From NCBI RefSeq assembly GCF_030065885.1, contig NZ_JASJCS010000010.1:1-64000 (forward strand): a stretch of 64,000 nt of DNA, in the 5' to 3' direction. Under the pieces are notes generated by a model, which saw only the letters and a list, made by a program, of their open reading frames with translations, did not search any database and had not been told where the DNA came from. Position 1 is the stretch's first letter; the number at the start of each line of letters is the position of its first letter. Origin of the DNA: Ilumatobacter sp. Lineage in GTDB: Bacteria; Actinomycetota; Acidimicrobiia; Acidimicrobiales; Ilumatobacteraceae. Of the stretch, positions 19,571-28,579 are shown piece after piece. The position numbers were made by a program, and so were the translations under genes.

Positions 19571-21964
19571 ATGACCGCCACCCTCCCGTCCTCCGTTCAC
19601 GGCTCGATCCTCGGCAACCGCGTGATGCGCACCGAAGACCCCGCCTTGCTCACCGGGTCGGCCCGGTACGTCGCGGACCTCGACCTCGACCGCCCGCTCC
19701 ACGCGGTGTTCGTCCGCTCCGACATCGCCCACGGCACGATCAACTCGATCGACGTCGACGAGGCGAGGCAGATGCCCGGCGTCGTCGACGTCTGGACCGC
19801 GGCCGAGCTCGACGTATCGCCGCACCACGGCTTCGCCAAGATCCACGACGACTTCGCCCGACCGCCGCTGGCGACCGAGCGGGTGCGCTTCGTCGGCGAG
19901 GCCGTGGCCGTCGTGTTCGCCGAGTCGGCTCGCGAGGGCGTCGATGCAGCACAGGCGGTCTGGGCCGACATCGAGCCCTTGCCCGCGGTGACCGATCCCG
20001 AGCTCGCGCTGGCCGACGGAGCCCCGGTCGTCTTCCCTGACCACGGGGACAACATCGCCACGACCGAATCACCAGACGAGCCAGTCGACATCGACGCGGT
20101 CTCCGACGTGGTCGTCCGCGGCCGGTACGTCAACCAACGCATCGCCGTGGCACCGATGGAGCCGCACGGATTCGCCGTCGCGCCTGCGGACGACGGCCGG
20201 CTGACCGTCTACCCGTCGAACCAGTTCCCGCACTACGTCCGCATGTTCCTGGCCGGTGCGACCGGGATCGGCGCCGAACGGCTGCACGTCGTGACCCCGC
20301 AGGTCGGCGGGGGCTTCGGCGGCAAGGCCGGCCTGCAGCACGAGTACACCGTCGTCGCCGTCGCGGCCGATCGGCTCGGTCGGCCGGTCGTGTGGATCCC
20401 GACCCGCACCGAGGACATGCAGGCCAAGGACCACTCCCGCGCCCAGGTGCAGTACGCCGAGCTCGGTTGTCGAGCGGACGGGACGTTCACGGGGCTGCGG
20501 GTCCACCTCGTCGGCAACGGCGGCGCCTACCCGGGCATCGGTGCCGCGCTGCCGGGAGGCACGCGGCGGATGTCGCATGGAACGTACGACTTCCCGGCGA
20601 TCGACTTCGACGTCGCCGTCGCCGTGACGAACACGCCACCGACCGGGGCGTACCGCGGTGCGGGCCGACCCGAGGCGACCGCGCTCCTCGAACGACTCGT
20701 CGACCAGGCGGCGCGCGAGCTGAGCATCGATCCGATCGAGTTGCGCGAGCGGAACCTGCTCGGCGACGACGTCTTCCCGTTCACGAGCCACACCGGCAAC
20801 GTCTACGACTCCGGGCGCTACCTGCTGCCGCTGCGAACGGCGGCCGACGCGATCGGCTACGACGAGCTGCGGGCAGAACAGGCGGCCCGCCGAGAGTCCG
20901 GCGACGTGCGACAGCTGGGGATCGGTGTCGCCTGCTACGTCGAGATCACCGCCGGCGGACTGGGCAGCGAGTTCGGTCGGGTGGACGTCCACGCCGACGG
21001 CAGCGCGACGATCTACGCCGGCACCCTCTCCCACGGCCAGGGCCACCAGACGACCTACGCGATGCTCGTCAGCGCTCGCACCGGGATCCCGGTCGATCGC
21101 ATCTCGCTCGTCGACGGCGACACCGACCGGGTGCGAGAGGGCAGCGGCACGGGCGGCTCGCGGTCGTTGCAGGTCGGTGGCTCGGCGGTGGACCAGGCGA
21201 CGGAGGTGCTCGTCGACCGGGCGAAGGCGCTCGCTGCCGACGTGCTCGAGGCCGACGCCGCCGACATCGTCGTCGACGTCGACGCCGGCACGATCGGCGT
21301 CACGGGCGTACCGGCGAGTGCGCTCACGTGGGCCGAGCTCGCCGCCCGCGCCGAGTCCGACGGCGAGCCGCTGACCGCCGACACCGTGTTCGAGCAGGAC
21401 GGGGCGACGTTCCCGTTCGGCGCGCACATCGCCGTGGTCGAGGTCGACACCGAGACCGGCGAGGCGCGCCTGATCCGTCACGTCGCCGTCGACGACTGCG
21501 GCACGGTGGTCAACAAGCTCCTCGTCGAGGGTCAGCAGCACGGCGGCGTCGCATCGGGCGTCGGACAGGCGCTGTACGAGGAGGTCCGCTACGACGGCCA
21601 CGGCAACCCGATCACCTCCAACTTCGCCGACTACGGCCTGCCCTCGGCAGCCGAGATGCCGAGCTTCGAGGTGCACTCGACCGAGACGCCGTCACCGCTC
21701 AACCCGCTCGGCGCCAAGGGCATCGGCGAGGCGGCCACGATCGGGTCGACCCCGGCGATCCAGAACGCGGTCATCGACGCCGTGTCACACCTCGGCGTCC
21801 GTCACATCGACATGCCGTGCAGCGCCGAGCGGGTGTGGAGGGCGATCGAGGCGGCGCGCCACGGCAACGGCGATCCGTGGCGCGAGCCGCCTGCGGTGTT
21901 CGCGTCGATGACGAAGGGCGTCGTGGGCGACGAAGCCGCAGCCGAGGCGGCCGACGGAATCTGA
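19571..21964 (+). CDS. Molybdenum hydroxylase large subunit, form II CO-dehydrogenase-like
   Basis: 797 residues of the xanthine oxidase/CoxL family. Seen are HGSILGNRVMRTEDPALLTG at the N-terminus, molybdopterin contacts GGGFGGKAG and HGQGHQTT, the active-site loop AYRGAGRPE, and the late catalytic Glu region GAKGIGEAA. The loop reads AYRGAGR, the form II signature, rather than the AYRCSFR of true carbon-monoxide dehydrogenase, so the substrate is probably another aldehyde or heterocycle. The FAD (medium) and 2Fe-2S (small) subunit genes are absent from both sides, which is odd for an enzyme that needs them. Confidence 0.93.
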   Translation: MTATLPSSVHGSILGNRVMRTEDPALLTGSARYVADLDLDRPLHAVFVRSDIAHGTINSIDVDEARQMPGVVDVWTAAELDVSPHHGFAKIHDDFARPPLATERVRFVGEAVAVVFAESAREGVDAAQAVWADIEPLPAVTDPELALADGAPVVFPDHGDNIATTESPDEPVDIDAVSDVVVRGRYVNQRIAVAPMEPHGFAVAPADDGRLTVYPSNQFPHYVRMFLAGATGIGAERLHVVTPQVGGGFGGKAGLQHEYTVVAVAADRLGRPVVWIPTRTEDMQAKDHSRAQVQYAELGCRADGTFTGLRVHLVGNGGAYPGIGAALPGGTRRMSHGTYDFPAIDFDVAVAVTNTPPTGAYRGAGRPEATALLERLVDQAARELSIDPIELRERNLLGDDVFPFTSHTGNVYDSGRYLLPLRTAADAIGYDELRAEQAARRESGDVRQLGIGVACYVEITAGGLGSEFGRVDVHADGSATIYAGTLSHGQGHQTTYAMLVSARTGIPVDRISLVDGDTDRVREGSGTGGSRSLQVGGSAVDQATEVLVDRAKALAADVLEADAADIVVDVDAGTIGVTGVPASALTWAELAARAESDGEPLTADTVFEQDGATFPFGAHIAVVEVDTETGEARLIRHVAVDDCGTVVNKLLVEGQQHGGVASGVGQALYEEVRYDGHGNPITSNFADYGLPSAAEMPSFEVHSTETPSPLNPLGAKGIGEAATIGSTPAIQNAVIDAVSHLGVRHIDMPCSAERVWRAIEAARHGNGDPWREPPAVFASMTKGVVGDEAAAEAADGI

Positions 21965-22019
21965 TCACCGGCGCCGCCGGACCGGCCGAACGGAACCCGG
22001 CTCCACCCACCGGTCTGGG

Positions 22020-22025
22020 TACGCT
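22020..22025 (+). promoter_or_regulatory. Possible leaderless -10 element before short ORF
   Basis: TACGCT ends eight bases before ATG 22034. Confidence 0.35.
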
Positions 22026-22033
22026 GCGGCGAC

Positions 22034-22075
22034 ATGGACGAGTCGTCGCCGGATCCTGGCCGCGGTACGGCGTGA
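22034..22075 (+). CDS. Possible 13-codon leader peptide
   Basis: ATG 22034 opens a reading frame of 13 codons (MDESSPDPGRGTA) whose TGA overlaps the GTG start of the next gene as GTGA. With a -10-like hexamer eight bases before it, it could be a leaderless leader peptide that feeds ribosomes to the FkbM gene, whose own start has no Shine-Dalgarno sequence. It is short, so chance is not excluded. Confidence 0.35.
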   Translation: MDESSPDPGRGTA

Positions 22076-23121
22076 CGACCTCAGACCTCACCCGCCGTGT
22101 GATCGGGCGCGCCCGCCGGACGATCTCCGGGTTGGCCGCCCGCGACACAGTTCCGTCGGTCGCCGCGCCGGAGCCGGCCGAGGGGCTCCACGAGTGCGAG
22201 CTCTACCGCGGCTACGACGACGCCGACGTGGCGCGCCTCGAACTGCTGAGGTCGCCGGCACCGGTCGCGGGGAAGCCCGGCTTCGCGACCGACTTCATCG
22301 GCGCCCGGACCAGGATCGACATGCTGCCCGGCGCCGACCGCTTCGACGGCCGGACCGTGTACGAGTTGCCCGTCCCCGGCGATCGGTTGCATGCCGAGAC
22401 CGCCGAGTACGCCGCGCTGGCGCTGGCGTTCAGCCTGGCCGGTCCGGACCGGTTCCAGGTGTTCGAGCTCGGCGCAGGTTGGGCGCCGTGGATGACCGGA
22501 GCGGGCCTCGTCGCGAAGCGCCGCGGGATCGGCCACGTCCGGCTCCTCGGTGTCGAGGCGGGCGACCAGCGGTTCGGGTTCGCCCTCGACCACCTCGCCG
22601 AGAACGGGCTGCGGCCGGCCGGCGACGAGCCGGTCACCGAGCTCGACGGGGTTCGCTGCGAGCTGCTGCACGGCGCGATCTCGTGGGAGGACGGCGAGCT
22701 CTTCTTCCCGACGGGCGACGCGCTCGACTACGGCATGGCGGCGCAGCCGACCGATGCACCCCACGACTACCGCGGCGTGGCGTTCGAGCAGCGGGCGGTG
22801 CAGGCGTTCGCGCTCCCGCGCCTGCTCGCCGAGCACGGGCTCGTCGACCTGCTCCACATCGACATCCAGGGCACCGAAGCCGAGCTGATCGAGCGGTCCC
22901 TCGGCCCGATCGACGAGCACGTCCGCGTCATGTGCGTGGGCACCCACAGCCGGGCGATCGAGGGCGAGCTGCTCGGCACGCTCCACCGCGCGGGCTGGCG
23001 CCTCCACGGCGAGAAGCCGTGCCGCTTCGTCCACGACGCCGACGGCGCCACGCTGGAGGCGATGACGTCGCACGACGGCGTCCAGACCTGGGTCAACCCG
23101 CGTCTCACCGATCCGGTCTGA
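22072..23121 (+). CDS. FkbM-type methyltransferase domain protein
   Basis: 349 residues from GTG 22072. The C-terminal half has the FkbM pattern: VFELGAGWAPWM (SAM-loop-like), LLGVEAGDQRFGFALDHLAENG, and LLHIDIQGTEAELI followed by a helix and GTHSRAIEGEL. FkbM-like enzymes usually O-methylate sugars or polyketides. The N-terminal 90 residues are not recognised. No glycan or polyketide cluster adjoins it. The frame is open further upstream, but that part is antisense-like shadow of the preceding gene. Confidence 0.75.
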   Translation: MTTSDLTRRVIGRARRTISGLAARDTVPSVAAPEPAEGLHECELYRGYDDADVARLELLRSPAPVAGKPGFATDFIGARTRIDMLPGADRFDGRTVYELPVPGDRLHAETAEYAALALAFSLAGPDRFQVFELGAGWAPWMTGAGLVAKRRGIGHVRLLGVEAGDQRFGFALDHLAENGLRPAGDEPVTELDGVRCELLHGAISWEDGELFFPTGDALDYGMAAQPTDAPHDYRGVAFEQRAVQAFALPRLLAEHGLVDLLHIDIQGTEAELIERSLGPIDEHVRVMCVGTHSRAIEGELLGTLHRAGWRLHGEKPCRFVHDADGATLEAMTSHDGVQTWVNPRLTDPV

Positions 23122-23150
23122 GGGTGCGGCGCGGTGCCGCCACCGACCAC

Positions 23151-23168
23151 CCGGCCCGGTTCGGCCGG
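23151..23168. terminator. Hairpin between convergent genes
   Basis: CCGGCC, six-base loop, GGCCGG, lying between the ends of the FkbM gene and the cyclase gene. No U-tract follows, so factor-independent termination is uncertain. Confidence 0.3.
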
Positions 23169-23188
23169 ATCGGTGCCACCGGTGCGAG

Positions 23189-24187
23189 CTACTTGATGGC
23201 GAGCGCGTTCGGCGGGCTCGCCACGCCGCTCGGCAGGTTCAGTGGCGCCGAGCTGAAGAAGAAGTCGTAGCGACCATCGGCCGCGCAATCCGCCGCGAGA
23301 TCGTCGAGCGCGAACATCTCACCGAGCGGCAGTCCGAGCATCGGCAGCAGGACGGTGTGGCCGAACGCCTCGTGGAGGCGTCGCTGGTCGGCGCGGACCT
23401 CGGCCATTCGATCCTCGGGAAGCAGGACACCGGGCGGCCACACCTCGACGCTCGGGTTGTCGCACCCGATCGCCGCGATGTGGAGGTTCCAGAGCGTCCG
23501 TGCGAGCTCGTCGCCGGGACGCAGGCCCGGCGCGCGCAGTTCGGATCGATCGGCGATGCGCTCGCGCACCTCGGTCGGTTGCTCCTCGTACCAGCCGACC
23601 CATCCGAACCGCACCAGCAGCACGTCTCCCTCGTCGACCTCGGTGCCCTGGTCGGCGAGGCAGGCGAGCAGTTCGTCGGCGCCGACGTCGTCCGCCCGGT
23701 CACAGCGGAGCGGGCGACCCTGTCGCTCGCGCCAGCGAGCGATGTCGGCGAGCACACCTCGCCCGACGATGCCACGTCGCGCCCAGTGGTCGACGCCGTG
23801 GTCCCCGTCGGCGACGCCACCGAAGTGACCGGTACCGGGCTCGTCCTCGAGCGCCGCGTGGTTTCGGATGTGACGGAAGCCGTCCCACTGGCTCGACGAC
23901 TGGGTGTTCCACGAGTGCAGCACGTCGTCGTGACTGGTGCTGACGTCGTCGCCGGTGATCTCGTGGCGGTACGACGCCCGGCCGAACAGCGGCGGGTCCG
24001 GCAGCCGCATCGACCAGTTGAGCGCGAACGCACGGCCGCGTTCGATCAGTTGGCCGGCAGCTGCTGCGCGCTCCTCGGTCAGCAGGTTGAGGCAACCGAA
24101 GGCGTCGCCGTCGTCGGTCCAGACGTCCCACGCGCACGGGAGTCCGGCGCGGAGCGGCAGGTCGTCGTAGTCGGGCAGCCCGGTCAT
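23189..24187 (-). CDS. Cyclase family protein (kynurenine-formamidase-like fold)
   Basis: 332 residues of the cyclase/KynB superfamily. The family metal motif HxGTHxDxxxH is replaced by NTQSSSQWDGFRH, the form seen in a longer subfamily whose function is not settled. Other conserved parts include GDVLLVRFGW and the GCDNPSVEVWP loop near the active site. Members hydrolyse N-formylkynurenine or related amides. A kynureninase lies about 3 kb downstream on the other strand, but the cyclase is not in its operon, so a joint role is only a suggestion. Confidence 0.8.
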   Translation of the reverse strand: MTGLPDYDDLPLRAGLPCAWDVWTDDGDAFGCLNLLTEERAAAAGQLIERGRAFALNWSMRLPDPPLFGRASYRHEITGDDVSTSHDDVLHSWNTQSSSQWDGFRHIRNHAALEDEPGTGHFGGVADGDHGVDHWARRGIVGRGVLADIARWRERQGRPLRCDRADDVGADELLACLADQGTEVDEGDVLLVRFGWVGWYEEQPTEVRERIADRSELRAPGLRPGDELARTLWNLHIAAIGCDNPSVEVWPPGVLLPEDRMAEVRADQRRLHEAFGHTVLLPMLGLPLGEMFALDDLAADCAADGRYDFFFSSAPLNLPSGVASPPNALAIK

Positions 24188-24247
24188 GCCTGCATGTCAG
24201 CAGGTCGGCGACGACAACGACGACACCGACGACCCGGCGGCGGAGTG

Positions 24248-24847
24248 TCAGATCGTCTCGGTCACCACATCGATGACGGGCATCTTCTGATCGAAGTGGC
24301 GCAGCGCCTCGGCGGCGGACTTGACGATCGACGGCAGGCGCGGGTCGTCGTCGCGGGTGCGGATCACGAGCCGGAGCCGGGTGGTGTCGCGGTGCACCTC
24401 GAAGACGACCGACGGCGGGTCACCGACGACGTCCTCGGGCTGGATGACCCCCGAGATGAGGAGCTCACGCCTGACGGCGGCGACGTGGGCGACCCCCGAG
24501 CGGGCAGCGGTGTCGACGGCGCCTGCGAGATCGGCGCCGGCCAGGTGGGTGCCCGGGCCGAACGAGATCGCGTGCTTCGGGTTGCCGGTGATCACCACCG
24601 GGATCCGCGACCGCGCCGCGCACAGGGCACCGCGTTCGCCTGGTGCGAGGTCGCCACCGGCGCGGCTCACGACGGCGACGTCGATGTCGCCGCCGTCGAG
24701 CGGGCACTCGCCCATCGGCTCGAGACCGCGGCAGGGCGACGACGCATCGTCGGGTTCGCAACCCACGACCGCGTGGCCGGCTGCACGCAGCTCGGCCTCC
24801 GCACCGGCGCCGACACCTGGTGCGCCCTCGACCAACAGCACCTTCAT
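24248..24847 (-). CDS. Hypothetical protein with receiver-like N-terminus
   Basis: 199 residues from ATG 24847, supported by GAGGAG eight bases upstream. The N-terminus (MKVLLVEGAPGVGAGAEAEL) and DVAVVSRAGGD resemble a flavodoxin-like or response-regulator fold, but the receiver phosphoacceptor Asp/Lys set is not clear. The C-terminal part (ISGVIQPEDV, then RDTTRLRLVIRTRDDD) is unrecognised. It runs divergently from the CoA-transferase gene. The frame remains open to 26248, but that part is antisense. Confidence 0.65.
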   Translation of the reverse strand: MKVLLVEGAPGVGAGAEAELRAAGHAVVGCEPDDASSPCRGLEPMGECPLDGGDIDVAVVSRAGGDLAPGERGALCAARSRIPVVITGNPKHAISFGPGTHLAGADLAGAVDTAARSGVAHVAAVRRELLISGVIQPEDVVGDPPSVVFEVHRDTTRLRLVIRTRDDDPRLPSIVKSAAEALRHFDQKMPVIDVVTETI

Positions 24848-24952
24848 GCTCAGCTCCTCTCGGGGGGCGAAACGAATCACTCGATGGTGCCAGCCGGTCG
24901 ACCCACGGCATAGGGCCGTTGGTCCCGGTTCTCCGCAGAGTGGTCGATCGGC

Positions 24953-24958
24953 CACGAT
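24953..24958 (+). promoter_or_regulatory. Possible leaderless -10 element before CoA-transferase
   Basis: CACGAT ends six bases before ATG 24965; the same hexamer and spacing precede the lipoprotein gene at 63061. Confidence 0.3.
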
Positions 24959-24964
24959 GGTGCG

Positions 24965-26185
24965 ATGGAGACGCCGCTGGAGGGCATCCGGGTCCTCGAC
25001 TTCACCCGCGTCCTCGCCGGTCCGCACTGCACCCGCATGCTGTGCGATCTGGGCGCCGAGGTGATCAAGATCGAGCCGCCCGCCGGCGACGTCACACGGT
25101 TCACGTATCCGCGCCGCAACAGCATGCCCACCTACTACGTGCAGCAGAACACGGGCAAGCGATCGGTCAGCCTCGACCTGCAGCGACCCGAGGCGGTCGA
25201 GATCGCGCTCGAGCTCGCAGAGCGCAGCGACGTCCTCGTCGAGAACTACCGACCCGGTGTGATGGACCGCTTCGGGCTCGGCTACGACGCCGTCAGCGCC
25301 CGCAACCCCCGGATCGTGTACACGTCGATCTCGGGCTACGGGGCGACGGGCCCGTGGCGTGACCGGCGGGCGTACGCGCCCGTCGTCCAGGCCGAGGTCG
25401 GGTTGACGAAGTCGCAGGGCGACCACGGCGGCCACGGCGCGTACCGCAACGACCGTCACAGCCACGCCGACCTGTACACCGCGCTCGACGCGGCTGCGGC
25501 ACTGCTCGCCGCGCTCTACCAGCGCGAGCGAACCGGCCGCGGGCAGTGGATCGACGTCGCGATGGCCCAGGTGACGCTCTACCTGAACGAGCACGTCCAC
25601 AACGACCTGTGGGACGGCGACACCGATCCGAACTGGATCCGCAGCTTCGGCAACGAGCACCAGCCGGTGGTCACCCTCGCCAACGGCGACCAGGTCATCA
25701 TCGCCGGGCACCCCGCCTCGAAGGGGAACTTCGAGATGTACATCGGCGCGATCGAGCGGCCCGACCTCGCCCACGACCCTCGCTTCGCCACGCCCGCCAG
25801 CCGCCAGGAGCACATCGACGACCTGGTCGCGTACATCCGCGAGTACGCCGCGACCGTGCCCGACGCCGAGGCGTTCGAAGCCCAGTGCTCGCGGTTCAGC
25901 CTGGCGGTCGGCGCGATCCGCTCCGTCGCCGAGGTGTGCGACAGCGAGTGGGCCCGCGAACGGGGGGTCATCGCCGAGGTCGACGACCGGGGCGGCGGCA
26001 CGTACCGGATCCCGAACGCGCCGTGGACGTTCAGCGACGGGCCGGGCGTGGGCGTACGCGGCACGCCCCGCTACCGCGGTGAGGACAACGCCGAGGTGCT
26101 GCGCGAGGTGCTCGGCTTCGGTGACGCCGACATCGAGCAGCTGGCCGAATCGGGCGTGCTCTCCGAGCACCGCCCACGTGGATGA
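24965..26185 (+). CDS. CaiB/BaiF (class III) CoA-transferase
   Basis: 406 residues, family length. The N-terminus GIRVLDFTRVLAGPHCTRML and LGAEVIKIEPP are hallmarks. The catalytic Asp should be in SHADLYTALDAAAALLAALY, followed by RTGRGQWIDVAM. These enzymes move CoA between carboxylic acids. No fatty-acid or carnitine gene adjoins it, so the acids are unknown. Confidence 0.93.
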   Translation: METPLEGIRVLDFTRVLAGPHCTRMLCDLGAEVIKIEPPAGDVTRFTYPRRNSMPTYYVQQNTGKRSVSLDLQRPEAVEIALELAERSDVLVENYRPGVMDRFGLGYDAVSARNPRIVYTSISGYGATGPWRDRRAYAPVVQAEVGLTKSQGDHGGHGAYRNDRHSHADLYTALDAAAALLAALYQRERTGRGQWIDVAMAQVTLYLNEHVHNDLWDGDTDPNWIRSFGNEHQPVVTLANGDQVIIAGHPASKGNFEMYIGAIERPDLAHDPRFATPASRQEHIDDLVAYIREYAATVPDAEAFEAQCSRFSLAVGAIRSVAEVCDSEWARERGVIAEVDDRGGGTYRIPNAPWTFSDGPGVGVRGTPRYRGEDNAEVLREVLGFGDADIEQLAESGVLSEHRPRG

Positions 26186-26256
26186 GTCGCACGCCGGCAT
26201 CCCGGCGAACGGGTGAGGATCGGCGACCGGGTGAACGACACGATGCATGAGCTGCG

Positions 26257-27153
26257 ATGCCGCTGACCTTCCCGGTGGCCCCGATGAAGGCGACGCTCGG
26301 CTCGCTGCCGGCCGACGACGACCGGTGGGCGTTCGAGGTGAAGTTCGACGGCTACCGCACGCTCGCCTTCGTCGACGGCGAATCGGTCAGGCTGCAGTCG
26401 AGCAACCAGCACGACGTCACGGCGTCGTATCCCGAGCTCACCGATCTGCCCCAAGGCGTCAACGCGGGCATCGCCGTGCTCGACGGCGAGCTCGTCGTGC
26501 TCGACGACGACGGCCGACCGCGCTTCGAGCTCATGCAGCGGCACGAGCGCGAGGCGGTGTACCAGGTGTTCGACGTGCTCCGCATCGACGATCACGACAC
26601 GATCGGACTGCCCTACGAGGACCGCCGGCGGCTGCTCGAGCAGCTCGTCGAGCCCGGCCCGAACTGGCTGGTGCCGGCGCACAGCGTCGGTGGCGGCGCG
26701 GCGTTGCTCGCGGCGACCGGCGCCCAGGGGCTCGAGGGCATCATGGCGAAGCGGCTGGCGTCGACCTGGGTGCCCGGCAAGCGCACACCGAACTGGCGCA
26801 AGATCAAGCACCGCCGACGCACCGAGGTCGTGATCGGCGGCTTCACGGCCGGCGAGGGCAACCGTGCGTCGACGTTCGGCTCGCTGCTGGTGGGGCGGTG
26901 GGACGGTCCCCGGCTGGCCTTCGCCGGGGGCGTCGGCACGGGATTCGACCAGGTCACGCTCGACCGGCTCGGGAACCGGCTCCGCGACATCCGCACCGGC
27001 GACTGCCCCTTCGACCCGATCCCCCCGGCCCCGTACCGACGCCACGCCACCTGGGTCGAGCCGACGTTGTCGGCCCTGATCGAGATGACCGAGTTCACCA
27101 ACGACGGTCTGGTCCGCCATGCCAGCTTCATCGAACTGGTGGACGGATCGTGA
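26257..27153 (+). CDS. ATP-dependent DNA ligase (LigC/LigD ligase-domain type)
   Basis: 298 residues: a minimal ligase with adenylation and OB domains and no primase or nuclease domain. Motif I EVKFDGYR carries the AMP-accepting Lys. Motif III VLDGELVVLDDDGRPRF, motif IV EGIMAKR, motif V NWRKIKHR and the OB-fold segment VVIGGFTAGEG are in order. Such enzymes work in NHEJ or in repair of nicks with ribonucleotides. No ku gene is in the window. The stop overlaps the kynureninase start as GTGA. Confidence 0.93.
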   Translation: MPLTFPVAPMKATLGSLPADDDRWAFEVKFDGYRTLAFVDGESVRLQSSNQHDVTASYPELTDLPQGVNAGIAVLDGELVVLDDDGRPRFELMQRHEREAVYQVFDVLRIDDHDTIGLPYEDRRRLLEQLVEPGPNWLVPAHSVGGGAALLAATGAQGLEGIMAKRLASTWVPGKRTPNWRKIKHRRRTEVVIGGFTAGEGNRASTFGSLLVGRWDGPRLAFAGGVGTGFDQVTLDRLGNRLRDIRTGDCPFDPIPPAPYRRHATWVEPTLSALIEMTEFTNDGLVRHASFIELVDGS

Positions 27154-28307
27154 AGCACGGCGAGATGCTCGACTGGGCCCGCCGACTCGACGCGGGCGAC
27201 CCGCTCGGCGCGTGGCGCGAGCGATTCCAGATCCCCGACCCCGACCTCGCCTACCTCGACGGGAACTCGCTGGGCATGCCGCCGAAGCGCACGCTCGAAC
27301 GCGTGCAGACCGTGATCCGCGACGAGTGGGCGGGCGGCCTGATCCGCAGCTGGGAAGACTGGCTCGACCTCCCCCAGCGCGTCGGTGACCGGCTCGCGCC
27401 GCTCATCGGCGCTGGTGCCGGCGAGGTGACCGTGCACGACTCCACCACGGTGAACCTGTACCAACTCGTCGTCGCTGCTGTCCGGCTCCGCCCCGATCGG
27501 TCGGTGATCGCGATCGAATCGAAGGACTTCCCGACCGACCGATACGTGGTCGACGGCATCGCTCGTGCGCGAGGTCTCACGGTGCAGGAGGGCTTCGACG
27601 ACCTCGGCGGCGTCGCCGTGGCGGTCCGGTCGATGATCGACTACCGGAGCGCCGAGATCGTCGACCTTGCCGCCGAGACGGCCCGGGCACGCCGGGCGGG
27701 CGCGCTGGTGGTCTGGGACCTCTCGCATGCGGCCGGCCTGCACCCGGTCGGCCTCCACGCGGCGGGCGCCGAGCTGGCGGTCGGATGCACCTACAAATTC
27801 CTGAACGGCGGTCCCGGCGCGCCGGGCTTCAGCTATGTCGCCGGCTCGCTGATCGAGCAGCTCGATCAGCCGATCCAGGGCTGGTTCGCGCAGGTCGACC
27901 AGTTCGCGATGGGCTCGGCGTTCGCGCCCCGACCCGACATCGGGCGCACCCTGATCGGCACTCCGGGCATCATCGGGCTCGCCGCCGCCGAGGAGGGCAT
28001 CGCACTCACCGCGGAAGCCGGGATCGACGCGATCAGGGCGAAATCGATCGCGCTCGGCCGCTTCGCGCTCGATTGGTGCGATCGGCTCGGGCTCGACACC
28101 TCGACGCCCCGCGACGATCACCGCCGCGGAGGGCACGTGTGCGTCCACCACCCGAACGCCCGCGCCGTCACCGCGCGGCTGGCGACGGAGCACGGAGTGC
28201 TCGCCGACTTCCGGGAACCCGATGTGATCCGCCTCGGCTGCTCACCGTTGACGACGCGCTACGGCGACGTGGCGCGGGCCCTCGCCGCCGTCGACTCGAT
28301 GCGCTGA
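27150..28307 (+). CDS. kynU: Kynureninase
   Basis: 385 residues of the class V aminotransferase fold. The PLP Lys lies in CTYKFLNGGPG, the classic kynureninase motif. AYLDGNSLGMPP near the N-terminus, VVWDLSHAAGLHPV (PLP Asp) and FREPDVIRLGCSPL are also typical. It hydrolyses kynurenine or 3-hydroxykynurenine to anthranilates plus alanine. It starts at GTG 27150, inside the end of the ligase gene. No tryptophan dioxygenase was seen; the cyclase at 23189 is the only other candidate for this pathway. Confidence 0.93.
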   Translation: MKHGEMLDWARRLDAGDPLGAWRERFQIPDPDLAYLDGNSLGMPPKRTLERVQTVIRDEWAGGLIRSWEDWLDLPQRVGDRLAPLIGAGAGEVTVHDSTTVNLYQLVVAAVRLRPDRSVIAIESKDFPTDRYVVDGIARARGLTVQEGFDDLGGVAVAVRSMIDYRSAEIVDLAAETARARRAGALVVWDLSHAAGLHPVGLHAAGAELAVGCTYKFLNGGPGAPGFSYVAGSLIEQLDQPIQGWFAQVDQFAMGSAFAPRPDIGRTLIGTPGIIGLAAAEEGIALTAEAGIDAIRAKSIALGRFALDWCDRLGLDTSTPRDDHRRGGHVCVHHPNARAVTARLATEHGVLADFREPDVIRLGCSPLTTRYGDVARALAAVDSMR

Positions 28308-28364
28308 GCGCCGGCCGCGACGGCAGCGACAATTGCAGCGACACGATACGGCGGAGCGAGCGGT

Positions 28365-28394
28365 GGTGGGGGCACCCCGAAGAGCACCCCCACC
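28365..28394. terminator. Hairpin between convergent genes
   Basis: GGTGGGGG (28365-28372) pairs with CCCCCACC (28387-28394) across a 14-base loop, between the end of kynU and the end of the MBL gene. There is no U-tract. The rest of the 272-base gap shows nothing else. Confidence 0.35.
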
Positions 28395-28579
28395 GACGGC
28401 CGACCCCGGCGGATGGGTCGGCCGACACCGCGAACCCGTGGACCGCCGGCTGGACCCCCGCGCCGCCGACGGCGTGGACGACGACACTAGCCCGGCCCGC
28501 GACGTCCATCGTCACGACCAGCCATTGCGCCCGGCGTGGCCGGTGCCTCGTGACGAGACAGCGTCGTCGAGGCGCTCGC

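Noticed and set aside
19571-21964. Aerobic carbon-monoxide dehydrogenase CoxL
   Set aside because: The active-site loop is AYRGAGR (form II) and partner genes are missing, so true CO oxidation is not supported.
23189-28307. A complete kynurenine pathway operon
   Set aside because: Only kynureninase is certain. The cyclase is on the opposite strand, of an uncertain subfamily, and no tryptophan dioxygenase or kynurenine 3-monooxygenase was seen.
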